This document shows, one piece after another, positions 8,917-18,653 of a stretch of 64,000 nt of DNA (position 1 is its first letter; the number at the start of each line of letters is the position of its first letter). The DNA lies in NCBI GenBank assembly GCA_021811615.1, contig JAJZNW010000089.1, positions 46,441-110,440 on the forward strand. Reading direction: 5' to 3'. A program made the translations under genes and the position numbers. The DNA comes from Bacteroidota bacterium. Its GTDB lineage: Bacteria; Bacteroidota; Ignavibacteria; Kryptoniales; JAKASW01. The notes under the pieces are model-generated. The model was not told where the DNA came from and made no database searches. It saw only the letters and a program-made list of their open reading frames with translations.

Positions 8917-9798
8917 TCAATTAAGGTACTTGGCGTACGTAGACTGGTGTGCCTGATCTACTATCGAAAGCTTCTGCAGGATTGCCTTATCAGGATATCC
9001 CACAAGAGCGTTTGCTATTTCCTGGTACTTAGCGTCGAAGAAGACTCTGATCAGGGTACTACGCGTCCCCGACTGCAGAACCAGGTTTGCTATGTCATTC
9101 AGCGCTTTCGCGATCGTCGCCTGAGCGCTATCCCGCTGCGTGCTTAGCAAATCTATCCCGTTATATTCGTATTCGTAAAACGCTTTTCTGAAAACATCGT
9201 ATTTACCGGAAAGAACTTCGTTGACCAATGAATACCTCGAGTAACTCCCGGATGATGTCGGCTGCCATCCTTGTGAATAGGTCGAGTTTTGACCTTGCGC
9301 CACTATGTTCGAGGCATCCTGGAAATACTTCGTTCCGCCCATTGGGTCGTATGAGTCGTAATCGAACCCCAGGACCATATACACGTAATAGTCGATAAAT
9401 CCGGTGAGCGAGTTGAAATGGAACTGGTCATGAAGAAGCGGCTGGCCTTTCGTGTACGCAAATTGCCACGCATTGTCCATGACGCGCAGCATCGGGGAAA
9501 CGCTGCTCGACTTATAGATGGGCCGCTGGCTTCCTACGAATGCCTGCGCGGTATAAACTCCGTTTGATCCGGACATGAGATAGATATTCATGGTGACCTG
9601 TATCTTCGGCCCCCTGAAGTCCTGTCCTGTCCACTGGTACGTGTTGATGTAATTCTGAATCGCGGGTCCAAGATCCGTTACGTTCTCTCTATCCGTGCCG
9701 CTCAGGGCGTCGTAGTTCAATGTGACAGTAGCGTTGATCTCCTGTGCGGCGGCAATGGAGAAAGAAGCGAAAGTTAACAGCAATATGAGCCATTTCAT
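8917..9798 (-). CDS. porD: DUF4835 family protein (PorD-type T9SS-associated protein)
   Basis: A periplasmic protein of 293 residues with a signal peptide (MKWLILLLTFASFSIAAAQ). It shows the DUF4835 pattern: EINATVTLNYDAL at the N-terminus, YINTYQWTGQDFR, the SQRPIYKSSSVSPML segment, YYVYMVLGFDYDSYDPMGGTKYFQDA in the middle and RVFFDAKYQEI near the end. In Bacteroidota this family is annotated as T9SS protein PorD, which fits a genome with many sorting-domain cargos. The ORF track begins 16 codons upstream, but GGAGGAATT just before ATG 9798 and the signal peptide fix the start. Its exact role in secretion is poorly known. Confidence 0.8.
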   Translation of the reverse strand: MKWLILLLTFASFSIAAAQEINATVTLNYDALSGTDRENVTDLGPAIQNYINTYQWTGQDFRGPKIQVTMNIYLMSGSNGVYTAQAFVGSQRPIYKSSSVSPMLRVMDNAWQFAYTKGQPLLHDQFHFNSLTGFIDYYVYMVLGFDYDSYDPMGGTKYFQDASNIVAQGQNSTYSQGWQPTSSGSYSRYSLVNEVLSGKYDVFRKAFYEYEYNGIDLLSTQRDSAQATIAKALNDIANLVLQSGTRSTLIRVFFDAKYQEIANALVGYPDKAILQKLSIVDQAHQSTYAKYLN

Positions 9799-9984
9799 GT
9801 GTAATTCCTCCGCGTCCAATTTAGCTTTAACCCGTCTACAAGGCAACTAATTGCGTGCTTCACTTGTTTCGATGAAGGAAAAATAATGTGCCGAAAATCC
9901 CTTGCCAAAGAGGAGCGATCTCCTTACTTTTATCGAAAATTTGTGGCAAGTGATAATGATGCACAAACTAATGAGGAGGAAATA

Positions 9985-10710
9985 ATGTCGAGAATGATAA
10001 AGCTTGCCGGAATCCTGGCAACCGTCGCGATGATGCTCGCCGGCTGCTCAAAGAGTTCCAGCCCCACTTCTGCTTCTTCAACGACCGCGCCCAAACTCTC
10101 GGCTCCGGTTTTCAAAGGACCGGGAACGAATGCTACAGGGGCAGACACAAGTTACGGTGCCCTGACGGTGAACGGGTTGGCTGCGACTTTCAACAGTGTA
10201 TCGGCCGGATACTCGGCGATCTTCACTCAGGCAGGAACTCCGAAACAGTCGGGCAACACCTGGACATGGACGATCAGTGGCTCGGGATACACCCTTACCT
10301 TCAGCGCCGCGCAGAGCGACACCACGTACCAGTGGAAAGACGTCATTAACGGCAACTACCAGGGAACGTCTTACACCAGCTGGACGGCCTTCACGGGTTC
10401 GGAGACAGAGAGCGGATCGAACGGCAACTGGACCTTATATAACCAGAACACGACAACCCTTTTCGCACAGGTAAGCTGGACGACAGATCCCAGCGGTAAC
10501 CTGTCGGGAAACATTACGACTTACGATTCCACCGGCGCTCAATCCAATAAATATGACTTCGTCAATAACAAGGATAACAGCGGCTCACTTGAGCAGTTCA
10601 CCACCGGAACAAACCCTGTCCTGAAAGTCGTCTGGACGTCAAGCGGCACAGGCCAGTGGTGGGAATATGACGATCAGGGAAACGTAACGAAATCAGGAAG
10701 CTGGTCTTGA
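9985..10710 (+). CDS. Hypothetical lipoprotein
   Basis: A 241-residue predicted lipoprotein: MSRMIKLAGILATVAMMLAGCSK carries a clear lipobox (LAGC), followed by a Ser/Thr-rich linker. The mature domain is rich in Thr, Ser, Trp and Gly and probably all beta. The family is not recognised. The track ORF begins at 9886, but GAGGAGGA at 9973-9980 sits just before ATG 9985 and the lipoprotein signal begins there. A strong terminator follows. Cell-envelope location is inferred; function is unknown. Confidence 0.75.
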   Translation: MSRMIKLAGILATVAMMLAGCSKSSSPTSASSTTAPKLSAPVFKGPGTNATGADTSYGALTVNGLAATFNSVSAGYSAIFTQAGTPKQSGNTWTWTISGSGYTLTFSAAQSDTTYQWKDVINGNYQGTSYTSWTAFTGSETESGSNGNWTLYNQNTTTLFAQVSWTTDPSGNLSGNITTYDSTGAQSNKYDFVNNKDNSGSLEQFTTGTNPVLKVVWTSSGTGQWWEYDDQGNVTKSGSWS

Positions 10711-10729
10711 TCCCTCAAAGGTAGAAATG

Positions 10730-10757
10730 AAAAAGCCCCGCCTTCGCGGGGCTTTTT
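10730..10757. terminator. Bidirectional terminator
   Basis: A GCCCCGC/GCGGGGC stem with loop CTTC is flanked by AAAAA on the left and TTTTT on the right, so it can stop both the lipoprotein gene (plus) and the NfeD-slipin unit (minus). Confidence 0.92.
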
Positions 10758-10779
10758 CTTAGCAATCCGGATCCCTGCT

Positions 10780-11550
10780 CTACTTCTTCGCTCCCGCTTT
10801 CTTATCATCATCCTTCGACAGGAAAGGCGCCAGCAAATCTATCGGGACCGGGAAAAACGTCGTGGTATTGTTCTTGGTCGCAATCTCAGACATCGTCTGG
10901 AGGAACCTCAACTGAACCGCGGTCGGGAATTCTCCGATAACCTTCGCAGCGTCGGCAAGCTTCTGTGAAGCCTGGAACTCTCCTTCAGCATTGATGACCT
11001 TAGCCCGACGATTTCTCTCGGCTTCTGCCTGGCGCGCCATGGCGCTCTGCATCTCGACCGGAAGATCGATCTGTTTCACTTCCACGTTCGCCACTTTTAT
11101 GCCCCAGGGCTCCGTGTGGCTGTCGATTATGGACTGCAACTCCTTGTTGATCTTGTCCCGCGCCGAAAGCAGTTCATCCAGGTCCGACTGCCCGATCACG
11201 CTGCGCAGCGTCGTTTGCGACATCTGGCTGGTCGCGAACAGATAATCTTCGACCTCCACCACAGCCTTTTTTGCCTCCATTACTCTGAAATAGATCACCG
11301 CGCTCACTTTCACCGACACATTGTCCTTCGTGATGATATCCTGAGGTGGAACGTCGAGGGCAATCGTCCGGAGGCTGACCCGTACCATCTTATCGATTAC
11401 AGGGATCAGGATTATAAGACCCGGACCTTTTGATTCGATAAGCCTTCCAAGTCTGAAGATCACTGCGCGCTCGTATTCCTTGAGTATCCTTATCGCGCTC
11501 ATCAGGAAGAATATTATGAAGATTACTATAACGGCTAAGGCAGCAGGCAT
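10780..11550 (-). CDS. Slipin (SPFH/band-7 membrane scaffold protein)
   Basis: A 256-residue membrane-anchored SPFH protein of the slipin/stomatin type. One N-terminal membrane segment ([17 protein letters not shown]) is followed by the band-7 domain ([12 protein letters not shown]...[17 protein letters not shown], then [22 protein letters not shown]) and an Ala/Glu-rich helical region ([23 protein letters not shown]) that oligomerises in this family. The start ATG follows AGGAGG, which overlaps the stop of the upstream nfeD gene (9-bp gap). NfeD and slipin genes are classic neighbours and act together in membrane microdomains; the specific client is unknown. Confidence 0.93.
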   Translation of the reverse strand: MPAALAVIVIFIIFFLMSAIRILKEYERAVIFRLGRLIESKGPGLIILIPVIDKMVRVSLRTIALDVPPQDIITKDNVSVKVSAVIYFRVMEAKKAVVEVEDYLFATSQMSQTTLRSVIGQSDLDELLSARDKINKELQSIIDSHTEPWGIKVANVEVKQIDLPVEMQSAMARQAEAERNRRAKVINAEGEFQASQKLADAAKVIGEFPTAVQLRFLQTMSEIATKNNTTTFFPVPIDLLAPFLSKDDDKKAGAKK

Positions 11551-11559
11551 GATAGCCTC

Positions 11560-12840
11560 CTAATATTTTGGTTTTACTTTCAGAGTCCAGTTTTCAAAAG
11601 AGTCTACGACCACGCGGTCGCCGGCTTTGAGCTCACGATCGGAAGTGGCCTTCCAGATTTCGCCGTGTACCGTGACCTGCCCCGGAGACCCCGGCTTCAT
11701 ATCGGTCATTACCGTTCCGGTCTCACCGACCATAGCCTCCTGTCCCGTTGCCGGTTTCCGCTGCTGCGCTCTCAACCCGAGACCTACCACCCAGAGGAAA
11801 AAGACCGTGGCCACGAGGACCGTGGTGATTATCAGTGTGAGCGAAATGCTCACGAGTTCAAACGGAGACCTGATCAGCATTATAGAACCGAGAAACATAG
11901 AGATCACTCCTCCGATGGCAAGTATGCCGTGACTCACTATCTTTATCTCAGCGACGAAGAGAACTACCGCGAGGAGAATAAGGGCCAGACCTGCATAGTT
12001 CACCGGCAGCGTTTGAAAAGCATAGAACGCCATGATGAGGGAAATCGCACCCACAACGCCCGGAAGTATCGACCCGGGGTTGAACAACTCGAACATGATC
12101 CCGAAGATCCCGATCATCATAAGGATGTACGTTATGTTTGGATCGCTGATGACGCCGAGGAATTTATCGCGCCAGTTCATCGGGACAAATTCGACGCGAG
12201 CGTTTGCGGTTTTGAGGACTACCCGTCCCGTATCCGTCTCAACCTGAATTCCATTGATGCTCTTGAGCAGAGAATCGAGGTTCGGTGAAATAAGGTTTAT
12301 CACTCCCGCTCTCAGCGCTTCGGAGTCGGAGTTGGAGATGCTTCGCCGGACCGCGTCTTCCGCCCAGGTCACGTTCCGGTGTCTCTTCTGAGCAATCGCT
12401 CTGATGAATGCTGCCGCGTCGTTGGTGATCTTCTCGGACTCAACTGAAGCGGTGTCGGACCCGACGCCTCCTCCTACAGGATGGGAAGCGCCGATGTTCG
12501 TCCCTGGTGCCATCGCGGCAATATTAGCTGAAAGGGTGATGAAGGCCCCCGCGGAACCCGCCCTTGAGCCCGGCGGATACACGTAGACGATTACGGGCAC
12601 TGATGAGGTAAGAATTCCCTGAACTATCCTTCTGGTGGACTCGAGCAAACCACCGGGAGTGTTCATCTCAATAACAAGCGCGGAAGCTTGTTCATTTTCG
12701 GCCTTGTTGATTGACGAGAGAATGTACTCCGCGCTTGCGGGACTTATAGGCCCATCGATGCGGATGAGCAACACCTTCTCGCTCGCATGCAAGCCTCCTG
12801 CGGCAATAAGCGAAAACAGCAGAGCAACTGTCAGCTTCAC
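11560..12840 (-). CDS. nfeD: NfeD-family membrane-bound serine protease (long form)
   Basis: A 426-residue membrane protein with a signal peptide, a ClpP-like protease domain (about residues 22-200), several membrane segments (about 228-350) and a C-terminal OB-fold NfeD domain (VGETGTVMTDMKPGSPGQVTV). The catalytic Ser-Lys pair expected from the characterised archaeal homologue is in place: Ser96 in GSRAGSAGAF and Lys137 in SEKITND. In characterised relatives the protease cleaves the C-terminus of the partner SPFH protein, and here the partner slipin lies 9 bp downstream. It is transcribed divergently from rnhB. Confidence 0.93.
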   Translation of the reverse strand: MKLTVALLFSLIAAGGLHASEKVLLIRIDGPISPASAEYILSSINKAENEQASALVIEMNTPGGLLESTRRIVQGILTSSVPVIVYVYPPGSRAGSAGAFITLSANIAAMAPGTNIGASHPVGGGVGSDTASVESEKITNDAAAFIRAIAQKRHRNVTWAEDAVRRSISNSDSEALRAGVINLISPNLDSLLKSINGIQVETDTGRVVLKTANARVEFVPMNWRDKFLGVISDPNITYILMMIGIFGIMFELFNPGSILPGVVGAISLIMAFYAFQTLPVNYAGLALILLAVVLFVAEIKIVSHGILAIGGVISMFLGSIMLIRSPFELVSISLTLIITTVLVATVFFLWVVGLGLRAQQRKPATGQEAMVGETGTVMTDMKPGSPGQVTVHGEIWKATSDRELKAGDRVVVDSFENWTLKVKPKY

Positions 12841-12922
12841 TACCGTATCTTAACAAACAGTCCCCGAAATATCAATCGTTCCGATAACAAATCTCGGGCT
12901 GATTGCCTAAATTACTGATAAT

Positions 12923-13525
12923 ATGAGCGTTTCCCCAACGTTTGACTTCGAGAATCTCCTTGCATCAGGGGGCATAGAATATATCGCGGGAGTAGACGAA
13001 GCCGGACGCGGGCCGGTTGCCGGACCCGTGACCGCGGCAGCTGTGATACTTCCCCTTGATGTCATCATCAAGGATGTCCGCGACTCGAAACAGCTTTCCG
13101 AGCGCAGCAGGGAATCTGTGGCGGAATCCGTGAAAGAAAAAGCGATAGACTTTTCAGTTGCCCACGTGCCGAACGAAACGATCGATTCAGTCAACATACT
13201 TAACGCCACCCGTATCGCAGTGCGCACTGCGGTAGAATCTCTCAAGATAAAGCCGCAGGTCGTTCTCATCGACGGAAAATTTTTGAACATGAAAGACATG
13301 ACGTGCATATCGGTTGTGAAAGGAGACTCCACTGTCTTTTCCATCGCGGCCGCGTCGATCATAGCCAAGACGGCTCGCGACGAGCTGATGTATTCCTATT
13401 CAAGAGAGTTCCCCGAGTATTCGTTCGAAAGGAACAAGGGTTACCTGACGGCGAAACATCTTGAAGCGATACGAAGGCATGGGTTCTCACCCATTCATAG
13501 AAGAAGCTTTACGGTAATGCTCTAA
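12923..13525 (+). CDS. rnhB: Ribonuclease HII
   Basis: Removes ribonucleotides from RNA/DNA hybrids and misincorporated ribonucleotides from DNA. The 200 residues carry the acidic catalytic set: Asp25-Glu26 in GVDEAGRGPVAGP, Asp117 in VVLIDGKF and Asp153 in IAKTARDELM, plus the C-terminal NKGYLTAKHLEAIRRHG signature of RNase HII. No clear Shine-Dalgarno precedes ATG 12923, but the ORF length is right. It is followed 9 bp later by yraN, a common pairing in bacteria. Confidence 0.96.
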   Translation: MSVSPTFDFENLLASGGIEYIAGVDEAGRGPVAGPVTAAAVILPLDVIIKDVRDSKQLSERSRESVAESVKEKAIDFSVAHVPNETIDSVNILNATRIAVRTAVESLKIKPQVVLIDGKFLNMKDMTCISVVKGDSTVFSIAAASIIAKTARDELMYSYSREFPEYSFERNKGYLTAKHLEAIRRHGFSPIHRRSFTVML

Positions 13526-13534
13526 GAGCTGACG

Positions 13535-13882
13535 ATGAGCAAGGCGCTGGGCGATCGGGGCGAGCTTCTCGCGGCAGACTTCATGAGTCGTCACGGGTAC
13601 GAGATTGTGGAACGCAATTTCCGATACAACCGCGCGGAGATCGATCTCATAGCGAGAAAAGGCGACATGATTGTGTTCTGCGAAGTGAAGACCAGAAAAA
13701 GCAACGCGTACGGAACCGGCGAAGAGGCGGTCGACAGCAAAAAACAGAACCAGATAAGGAAAGCCGCCGATGGGTACGTTTATGCGAGAGGAATTGAAAA
13801 CCTCGAATTCAGATTCGATGTGATTGTCGTAGACGTCAGGGAAAAAACTACAAGCATCAGGCACATCGAGGATGCATTTTGA
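13535..13882 (+). CDS. yraN: YraN family protein (UPF0102), putative nuclease fold
   Basis: A 115-residue cytoplasmic protein of the UPF0102/YraN family, which has a restriction-endonuclease-like fold. The family pattern is visible: GDRGELLAADFMSRHGYEIVERNFR, then the putative catalytic set EIDLIARKGDMIVFCEVKTRKS (Asp37, Glu50, Lys52). It forms a two-gene unit with rnhB. The biochemical role is unproven; the fold and the partnership with RNase HII suggest DNA maintenance. Confidence 0.92.
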   Translation: MSKALGDRGELLAADFMSRHGYEIVERNFRYNRAEIDLIARKGDMIVFCEVKTRKSNAYGTGEEAVDSKKQNQIRKAADGYVYARGIENLEFRFDVIVVDVREKTTSIRHIEDAF

Positions 13883-13933
13883 TACTCACCACATCGAAAG
13901 GGTGCGCACAAGATCTGCAAACGATCAAAACAA

Positions 13934-13960
13934 ATGAGGCCGTCCAACGGACGGCCTCAT
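13934..13960 (-). terminator. Terminator of the first multiheme cytochrome gene
   Basis: A perfect 12-bp stem (ATGAGGCCGTCC/GGACGGCCTCAT) with loop AAC lies just past the minus-strand stop. On the minus strand it runs into a T-rich stretch (TTGTTTTGATC). Confidence 0.88.
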
Positions 13961-13983
13961 ATCAACGTATCTATTCCTAATTA

Positions 13984-16104
13984 TTACTTAAGCAACATCA
14001 TTTTCATCGTTCTTATGTAGCTCGGCGAAGTCAACTTGTAGAAGTAGACACCGCTTGCCACTTCGGTACCCGCTTGATTCTCTCCGTTCCAGGTAACCTG
14101 GTATGTTCCCGGAGTATAGTTGCCGCTGGCCAGTACCTTGATGAGCTGACCGATGGAATTGTACACCGAGACGTTGACGACGCCTGTCCTCGGAATTGAG
14201 AAATTAATGGTCGTCGTCGGGTTGAACGGATTCGGATAGTTCTGTTCCAGCGCGTAGGTAGTAGGAACCTTCTGGGTTACCACTTTGACGCCTGTGTAAA
14301 CGCCGAGCGCCCTCGTCAGAAGAGCGAACGTATACTTTGCGTTGTGGACTCCGTAGCTTCCGTCCTTGGACACGAGCAGGTAATCCCAGTACGCTCCAAG
14401 CTGGTCTTTCGTGAGCTTCTTTGCACCAAATGCGCTGATCGTTCCATTGAACAACGAATCGCCCGTCGCTGTCGACTGGATGGCAGTGGCAAGCTTCGCG
14501 AGAAGCGCCTTAACCTCAGTCTGCACGCCGGGGATCGGTCCGCCGTTCGCGATGCCGGCATAATCGTAAGGAGCCGGGATCTGGTTGAAGTTCGTGATCG
14601 GACCGTGGCAGGACTGGCAAGCCGTCGTATTGTCGGTGGTATCTCCCGAAGCATCGGGCCCGCTCATCTTCCAGGTATGACCACCCAGAGTCATCGCGGC
14701 GTTCGCATCGACGGTATCGGAAGCCATATGGCATGTCACGCAAGCGTCGGTAAGCTGAGTATGTGTCGCAAGTCCCGTGATTGAGCTGTCCCCGAAATCA
14801 TAACCGTTCTGGCCCCAGAACAGGTCGGTCTGAGGTCCTTCGTGGGGCCCAAAGTAAGCTTTGTACCCGGCAGCGATGGCAGCATCGACGGCGGTGCGTG
14901 CACGGTGGCAGTTCATGCAAAGCTGACCTGCTCCACCGCCAGGAATCACAAAACCATTCGTTAGTGGCGGTGCCGAATACTTTCTCAGCTGAAATGGATT
15001 TGTTGCATCGTGGGGATTGTGGCATCCTGCGCAGGTCAAGGGAATGCCGCCGTAGGTGGTCTGTGTCAGTTGACCGTTTATGCCATAATCCGTGAACCCG
15101 GCTCCGTTATGGCACTGCGCGCAGGGAGCGCTGTTGACATGCCCGCCTTCCATTGCCTGGATGGCGATCATACCGCTGTCGTGCGGGCTGCTCGTCCATT
15201 CTCTTCCTATAGCATGGTGCGGCGGCTCGTCATGGCACTGCATGCAAACAGATGCGCTCAACGAGACGGATATCTTTGATGCATCTCCCCAGTGCTCACT
15301 TCCCGGTCCGTGGCAGCTCTCGCACCCGATCGTACCGAGCTGTGCAAGCTGCGCCGACGTGTGGTAAAGATGCGCAAAGTTGGAATCGACCAGCGTATCC
15401 GGGAAGCTCCAGCCGACTTTGTTCGCGACAGCAGCGAAGTTTCCGTTTGCAGCCGTCGGGTTATATCCTGTAGTGTGGCACTGTATGCAATGGCTTGCGT
15501 ATGCCTGGCCTTCAGGATTGTGACCATTGATGCTGAGTTTGAAAAATGAAGCGTGTTCAGTGTTCATCCAGTGCGAATAGTCAGCCGTCGGATCCAGCCC
15601 AAGACCTGTCAACGCGCCCTGGTGACAAGTCCCGCATTGCGGTGTCGTCGCAGTCGCGCTGTCGTAAGTCACGATACCCATTGACCCGACTCCGACATAG
15701 TTCGCGGATGTAAGAATTGTGGACGCCGTCGAAGTTGCGCCGCCCGACTCGGTTATTGTTGCATTGACTGTGTATTCACCCGTAGTATCCAATGTCATGG
15801 TCGTGAATGCCATCTGGCTATCCACCTGGGCCGTACCGCCGGGGGGATCTATCACCGACCACTTAACAGACTGGATTGTGCCTCCTGTAGAATCGATCGC
15901 CTGAAGATAAACAATAGTTTTCTCTCCGACGGTGCTGAGACCCGTCGAAGGGTACATCGAACTTCCTTTGGAACCGTACTGCTGATCAAGTGTGTAGGGG
16001 GTCATCCCGACTATCTTGATGCCAGCCTTCGGTGTCGTCTGCGAGAAAGCTAATCCAGCTGCGAGGAATACAAACACAAACATGGTAAAGATTCGTTTCC
16101 TCAT
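13984..16104 (-). CDS. Extracellular nine-heme c-type cytochrome with T9SS sorting domain
   Basis: A 706-residue secreted protein. After a signal peptide (IFTMFVFVFLAAGLAFSQ) comes an Ig-like region (about 30-145). A heme region (about 160-505) follows with nine CxxCH motifs: CGTCH, CIQCH, CESCH, CMQCH, CAQCH, CAGCH, CMNCH, CVTCH and CQSCH. After a helical segment (DGSYGVHNAKYTFALL), the last 85 or so residues are a T9SS sorting domain (LEQNYPNPFNPTTTINFSIP...GVYFYKLTS). The protein should be heme-loaded in the periplasm and delivered outside through T9SS, so extracellular electron transfer is a reasonable inference. The start is preceded by AAAGGAG. It is a tandem paralogue of the next gene. 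The redox partner is unknown. Confidence 0.88.
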   Translation of the reverse strand: MRKRIFTMFVFVFLAAGLAFSQTTPKAGIKIVGMTPYTLDQQYGSKGSSMYPSTGLSTVGEKTIVYLQAIDSTGGTIQSVKWSVIDPPGGTAQVDSQMAFTTMTLDTTGEYTVNATITESGGATSTASTILTSANYVGVGSMGIVTYDSATATTPQCGTCHQGALTGLGLDPTADYSHWMNTEHASFFKLSINGHNPEGQAYASHCIQCHTTGYNPTAANGNFAAVANKVGWSFPDTLVDSNFAHLYHTSAQLAQLGTIGCESCHGPGSEHWGDASKISVSLSASVCMQCHDEPPHHAIGREWTSSPHDSGMIAIQAMEGGHVNSAPCAQCHNGAGFTDYGINGQLTQTTYGGIPLTCAGCHNPHDATNPFQLRKYSAPPLTNGFVIPGGGAGQLCMNCHRARTAVDAAIAAGYKAYFGPHEGPQTDLFWGQNGYDFGDSSITGLATHTQLTDACVTCHMASDTVDANAAMTLGGHTWKMSGPDASGDTTDNTTACQSCHGPITNFNQIPAPYDYAGIANGGPIPGVQTEVKALLAKLATAIQSTATGDSLFNGTISAFGAKKLTKDQLGAYWDYLLVSKDGSYGVHNAKYTFALLTRALGVYTGVKVVTQKVPTTYALEQNYPNPFNPTTTINFSIPRTGVVNVSVYNSIGQLIKVLASGNYTPGTYQVTWNGENQAGTEVASGVYFYKLTSPSYIRTMKMMLLK

Positions 16105-16332
16105 AGCTATTACTCCTTTTCTAGTGCTTTTGGCAATAATTAGGAATCTCTTGATATTTTACACGGGTATAATTGCAATTAGAATGCCAATCAAAGACAC
16201 ACGTTCCACGCGAATTCCGGCGGGATTTAGAGTCTGCTAATAAGATTATGTCTACATGAACATGAAGGGGGCAATAAAATTGCCTTATTCATGGGCATTT
16301 TGGGACAGTGTATCCAATGTGGGGAGAGAAGG

Positions 16333-16361
16333 GAGGCCGCCACTCTGACAGTGACGGCCTC
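16333..16361 (-). terminator. Hairpin terminator of the second multiheme cytochrome gene
   Basis: The stem GAGGCCG/CGGCCTC is extended by CACT/AGTG across one mismatch and lies 17 bp beyond the minus-strand stop. The distal side is CTTCTCTC rather than a pure T-run, so termination strength is uncertain. The core resembles the hairpin after the paralogous gene. Confidence 0.65.
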
Positions 16362-16377
16362 GTAACTTTACAACCTC

Positions 16378-18411
16378 TTACTTCATTAACAACATCTTGC
16401 GGCTCTGACTGAAATCTTTCGAAGTCAGCTTATAGAAATAAACACCGCTCGAGACGGAGGAGCCTGAAGCGTTCCTTCCATCCCAGGTCACCTTGTAGGC
16501 GCCCGCGCTGAAATGATTGTCAACCAGCGTCTTCACAAGCTGACCGATTGAATTGTAAATCATTATCCTCACGTTCTCGGACTTCGGCAGAGAGAAACTG
16601 ATGGTAGTTGTCGGGTTGAACGGGTTCGGATAATTCTGGTTGAGCGTAAATGCAGTCGGTACCTTGTTAGTAATCACTTCGACACCAGTCAGTGTGCCGA
16701 GCGCTCTCGTGAGTATACCGAACGTATATTTCGCATTGTGAACTCCGTAGCTCCCGTCGTTGACGACGTAGTAGTAATCATACACCGCCTTCAGGTAGTT
16801 CGGATTCCCCGCGATTGCGGCTGAGTCGGTGCTGACCGCCCCCGTCGTATCTTTCGGAAGGATCGCCGCGAGCTTGGTGAGTAAGCCCTTCACCTCGGTC
16901 TGTACGCCCTCGACCTTGCCGTTCCCATCGTAGTCCTCAGGCGCCTTTATGTCGTCGAAGCTCGACATTGGTCCATGACAGCTCTCGCAGACGGTTACGT
17001 TATCGGTCATCTTGCCGGTGCTGTCGGGCCCACTCATCTTCCATGTGTGACTGCCGAGGAGATAGGCGACGTTGCCGCTTGCCGCAGACATGTGGCAGGT
17101 AACGCAGGCGTCCGTCAGCTGCGTGTGAGTCGTTACTCCGGTTATGCTCTTGTCTCCGAACTGCACAGCGTTCTGGCCGTAGAACATGTCTGTCTGCGTG
17201 CCATAGTGCGGGCTGTAATGACTCGCCCATTTCTTTGTATAGGTGTCCGCAGTTCTTCTCGACTTGTGGCAGTTCATGCAGAGACCGCCCGTCCCCGCAT
17301 CCGGAATGGCAAAGCCGTTCATCAGAGTATCGGCCGTAACCTTCCTCAACTGATGCGCATTCGTTTCGGAATGGGGATCATGGCACGATGCGCAGCCGAT
17401 CGGCATTACAGACTGGGTACCGGATATCTTCTGGCCTGTAGCATAGAGATAGAAACCCGTACCGTTGTGGCACTTCGCGCACGACGCGCCGTTTACTCCG
17501 GCATCTTCTTCCTGGACGGCGTTCATCCCATGCCCACTGATAGCATACTCCCTGACGATGGAGTGATGCGTAGGAGCGTCATGACACTGAGCGCAGACTT
17601 TAACGTCGAGCGACTTGCTGATCGCCTTCGGATCGCCGTTATGTTCGCTTCCCGGGCCGTGGCAGTTTTCACAGCCGATGGTCGCCAGCTGGGCGAGCTG
17701 ATGGGATGTGTTGTAAAGGTGTGTGAAGTTGGTATCGACGAAAGTCGACGGGAACACCCAGCCGGACGCAGCCGCCGCGTCGTCGAAGCCGCCGTTCGAT
17801 GCGTTCTTGTCATACCCGGTTGTGTGGCAGCCGATGCAGCTCGCGCTGTAATGCGTCTGCCTCGGGTCTGTCCCGTTGATCGCCCCCTGGAATATGGTGG
17901 CATGCGGAGTGTTTACCCACTCCTGTACCATTGGAAGATGGCACAGTCCGCATTTGGGATCTTGCAGACTGCCGGGGCTTCCTCCTCCCATCAAACCGAC
18001 TCCCTCGTAGACCGCGGATGTGATCGTATCGGTCACCGAAGCCGTACCGCCCGACGTTCCCAGCGTAAGCTTGATTATGTATTGACCGGTCGTATCGGGG
18101 CGCATCGTTGTAAAGACTCTGTCGCTGCTGTCTATGACAGTAGCGGAGCCGGATGGTTTGCTTAAGATTTCCCACGTGACGGAAGTTATTGCCCCGCTGC
18201 CGAGGTTCTCCGCGTTCAAATAAACAATCGAACCCTTGCCTACCGTATTCAGGCCTGATGTGGTTGTCCTTGTACCCTGTGATCCATAGTGCTGCGCAAG
18301 CTCATATTGTGACATGCCCATTATTTCAATCTTTGGGCTGGGGGTCTGTGACAACGCAACGCCAGCGAACATCAGACAGGCCATGGTGCAATAGGTAAAT
18401 GCTTTACCCAT
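16378..18411 (-). CDS. Extracellular nine-heme c-type cytochrome with T9SS sorting domain (paralogue)
   Basis: A 677-residue paralogue of the downstream gene with the same order: signal peptide, Ig-like region, nine CxxCH motifs (CGLCH, CIGCH, CENCH, CAQCH, CAKCH, CASCH, CMNCH, CVTCH, CESCH), a GSYGVHNAKYTFGILTRALG helical segment and a T9SS sorting domain (LNQNYPNPFNPTTTISFSLP...FYKLTSKDFSQSRKMLLMK). The shared GCE(S/N)CHGPGSEH and CVTCHM motifs and equal heme number point to tandem duplication. Each gene has its own terminator and a 273-bp gap, so they may be separately transcribed. A long extracellular electron conduit or a terminal reductase are both possible. Confidence 0.88.
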   Translation of the reverse strand: MGKAFTYCTMACLMFAGVALSQTPSPKIEIMGMSQYELAQHYGSQGTRTTTSGLNTVGKGSIVYLNAENLGSGAITSVTWEILSKPSGSATVIDSSDRVFTTMRPDTTGQYIIKLTLGTSGGTASVTDTITSAVYEGVGLMGGGSPGSLQDPKCGLCHLPMVQEWVNTPHATIFQGAINGTDPRQTHYSASCIGCHTTGYDKNASNGGFDDAAAASGWVFPSTFVDTNFTHLYNTSHQLAQLATIGCENCHGPGSEHNGDPKAISKSLDVKVCAQCHDAPTHHSIVREYAISGHGMNAVQEEDAGVNGASCAKCHNGTGFYLYATGQKISGTQSVMPIGCASCHDPHSETNAHQLRKVTADTLMNGFAIPDAGTGGLCMNCHKSRRTADTYTKKWASHYSPHYGTQTDMFYGQNAVQFGDKSITGVTTHTQLTDACVTCHMSAASGNVAYLLGSHTWKMSGPDSTGKMTDNVTVCESCHGPMSSFDDIKAPEDYDGNGKVEGVQTEVKGLLTKLAAILPKDTTGAVSTDSAAIAGNPNYLKAVYDYYYVVNDGSYGVHNAKYTFGILTRALGTLTGVEVITNKVPTAFTLNQNYPNPFNPTTTISFSLPKSENVRIMIYNSIGQLVKTLVDNHFSAGAYKVTWDGRNASGSSVSSGVYFYKLTSKDFSQSRKMLLMK

Positions 18412-18653
18412 GGTGATATCTCCTCGTTTTTTTAGCTGACTTGCTATTGTTAAGCTCCCTGACTTGAGCTCAATGCATTATCTGCAACTAAAGTGCCGCT
18501 TGGATCAAAAGGTTGATTGATTTTATTCGTGAAATTCAAAGAGTAGAAGATAAGCGTTGTGTCGGGAAAACCGGCAGACACCTCGATTCGGGATCAATTT
18601 TCCCCACCATGGGCAATATTAGACAAGTAAGGTCGTGAGGTGTTTCTCGACAC

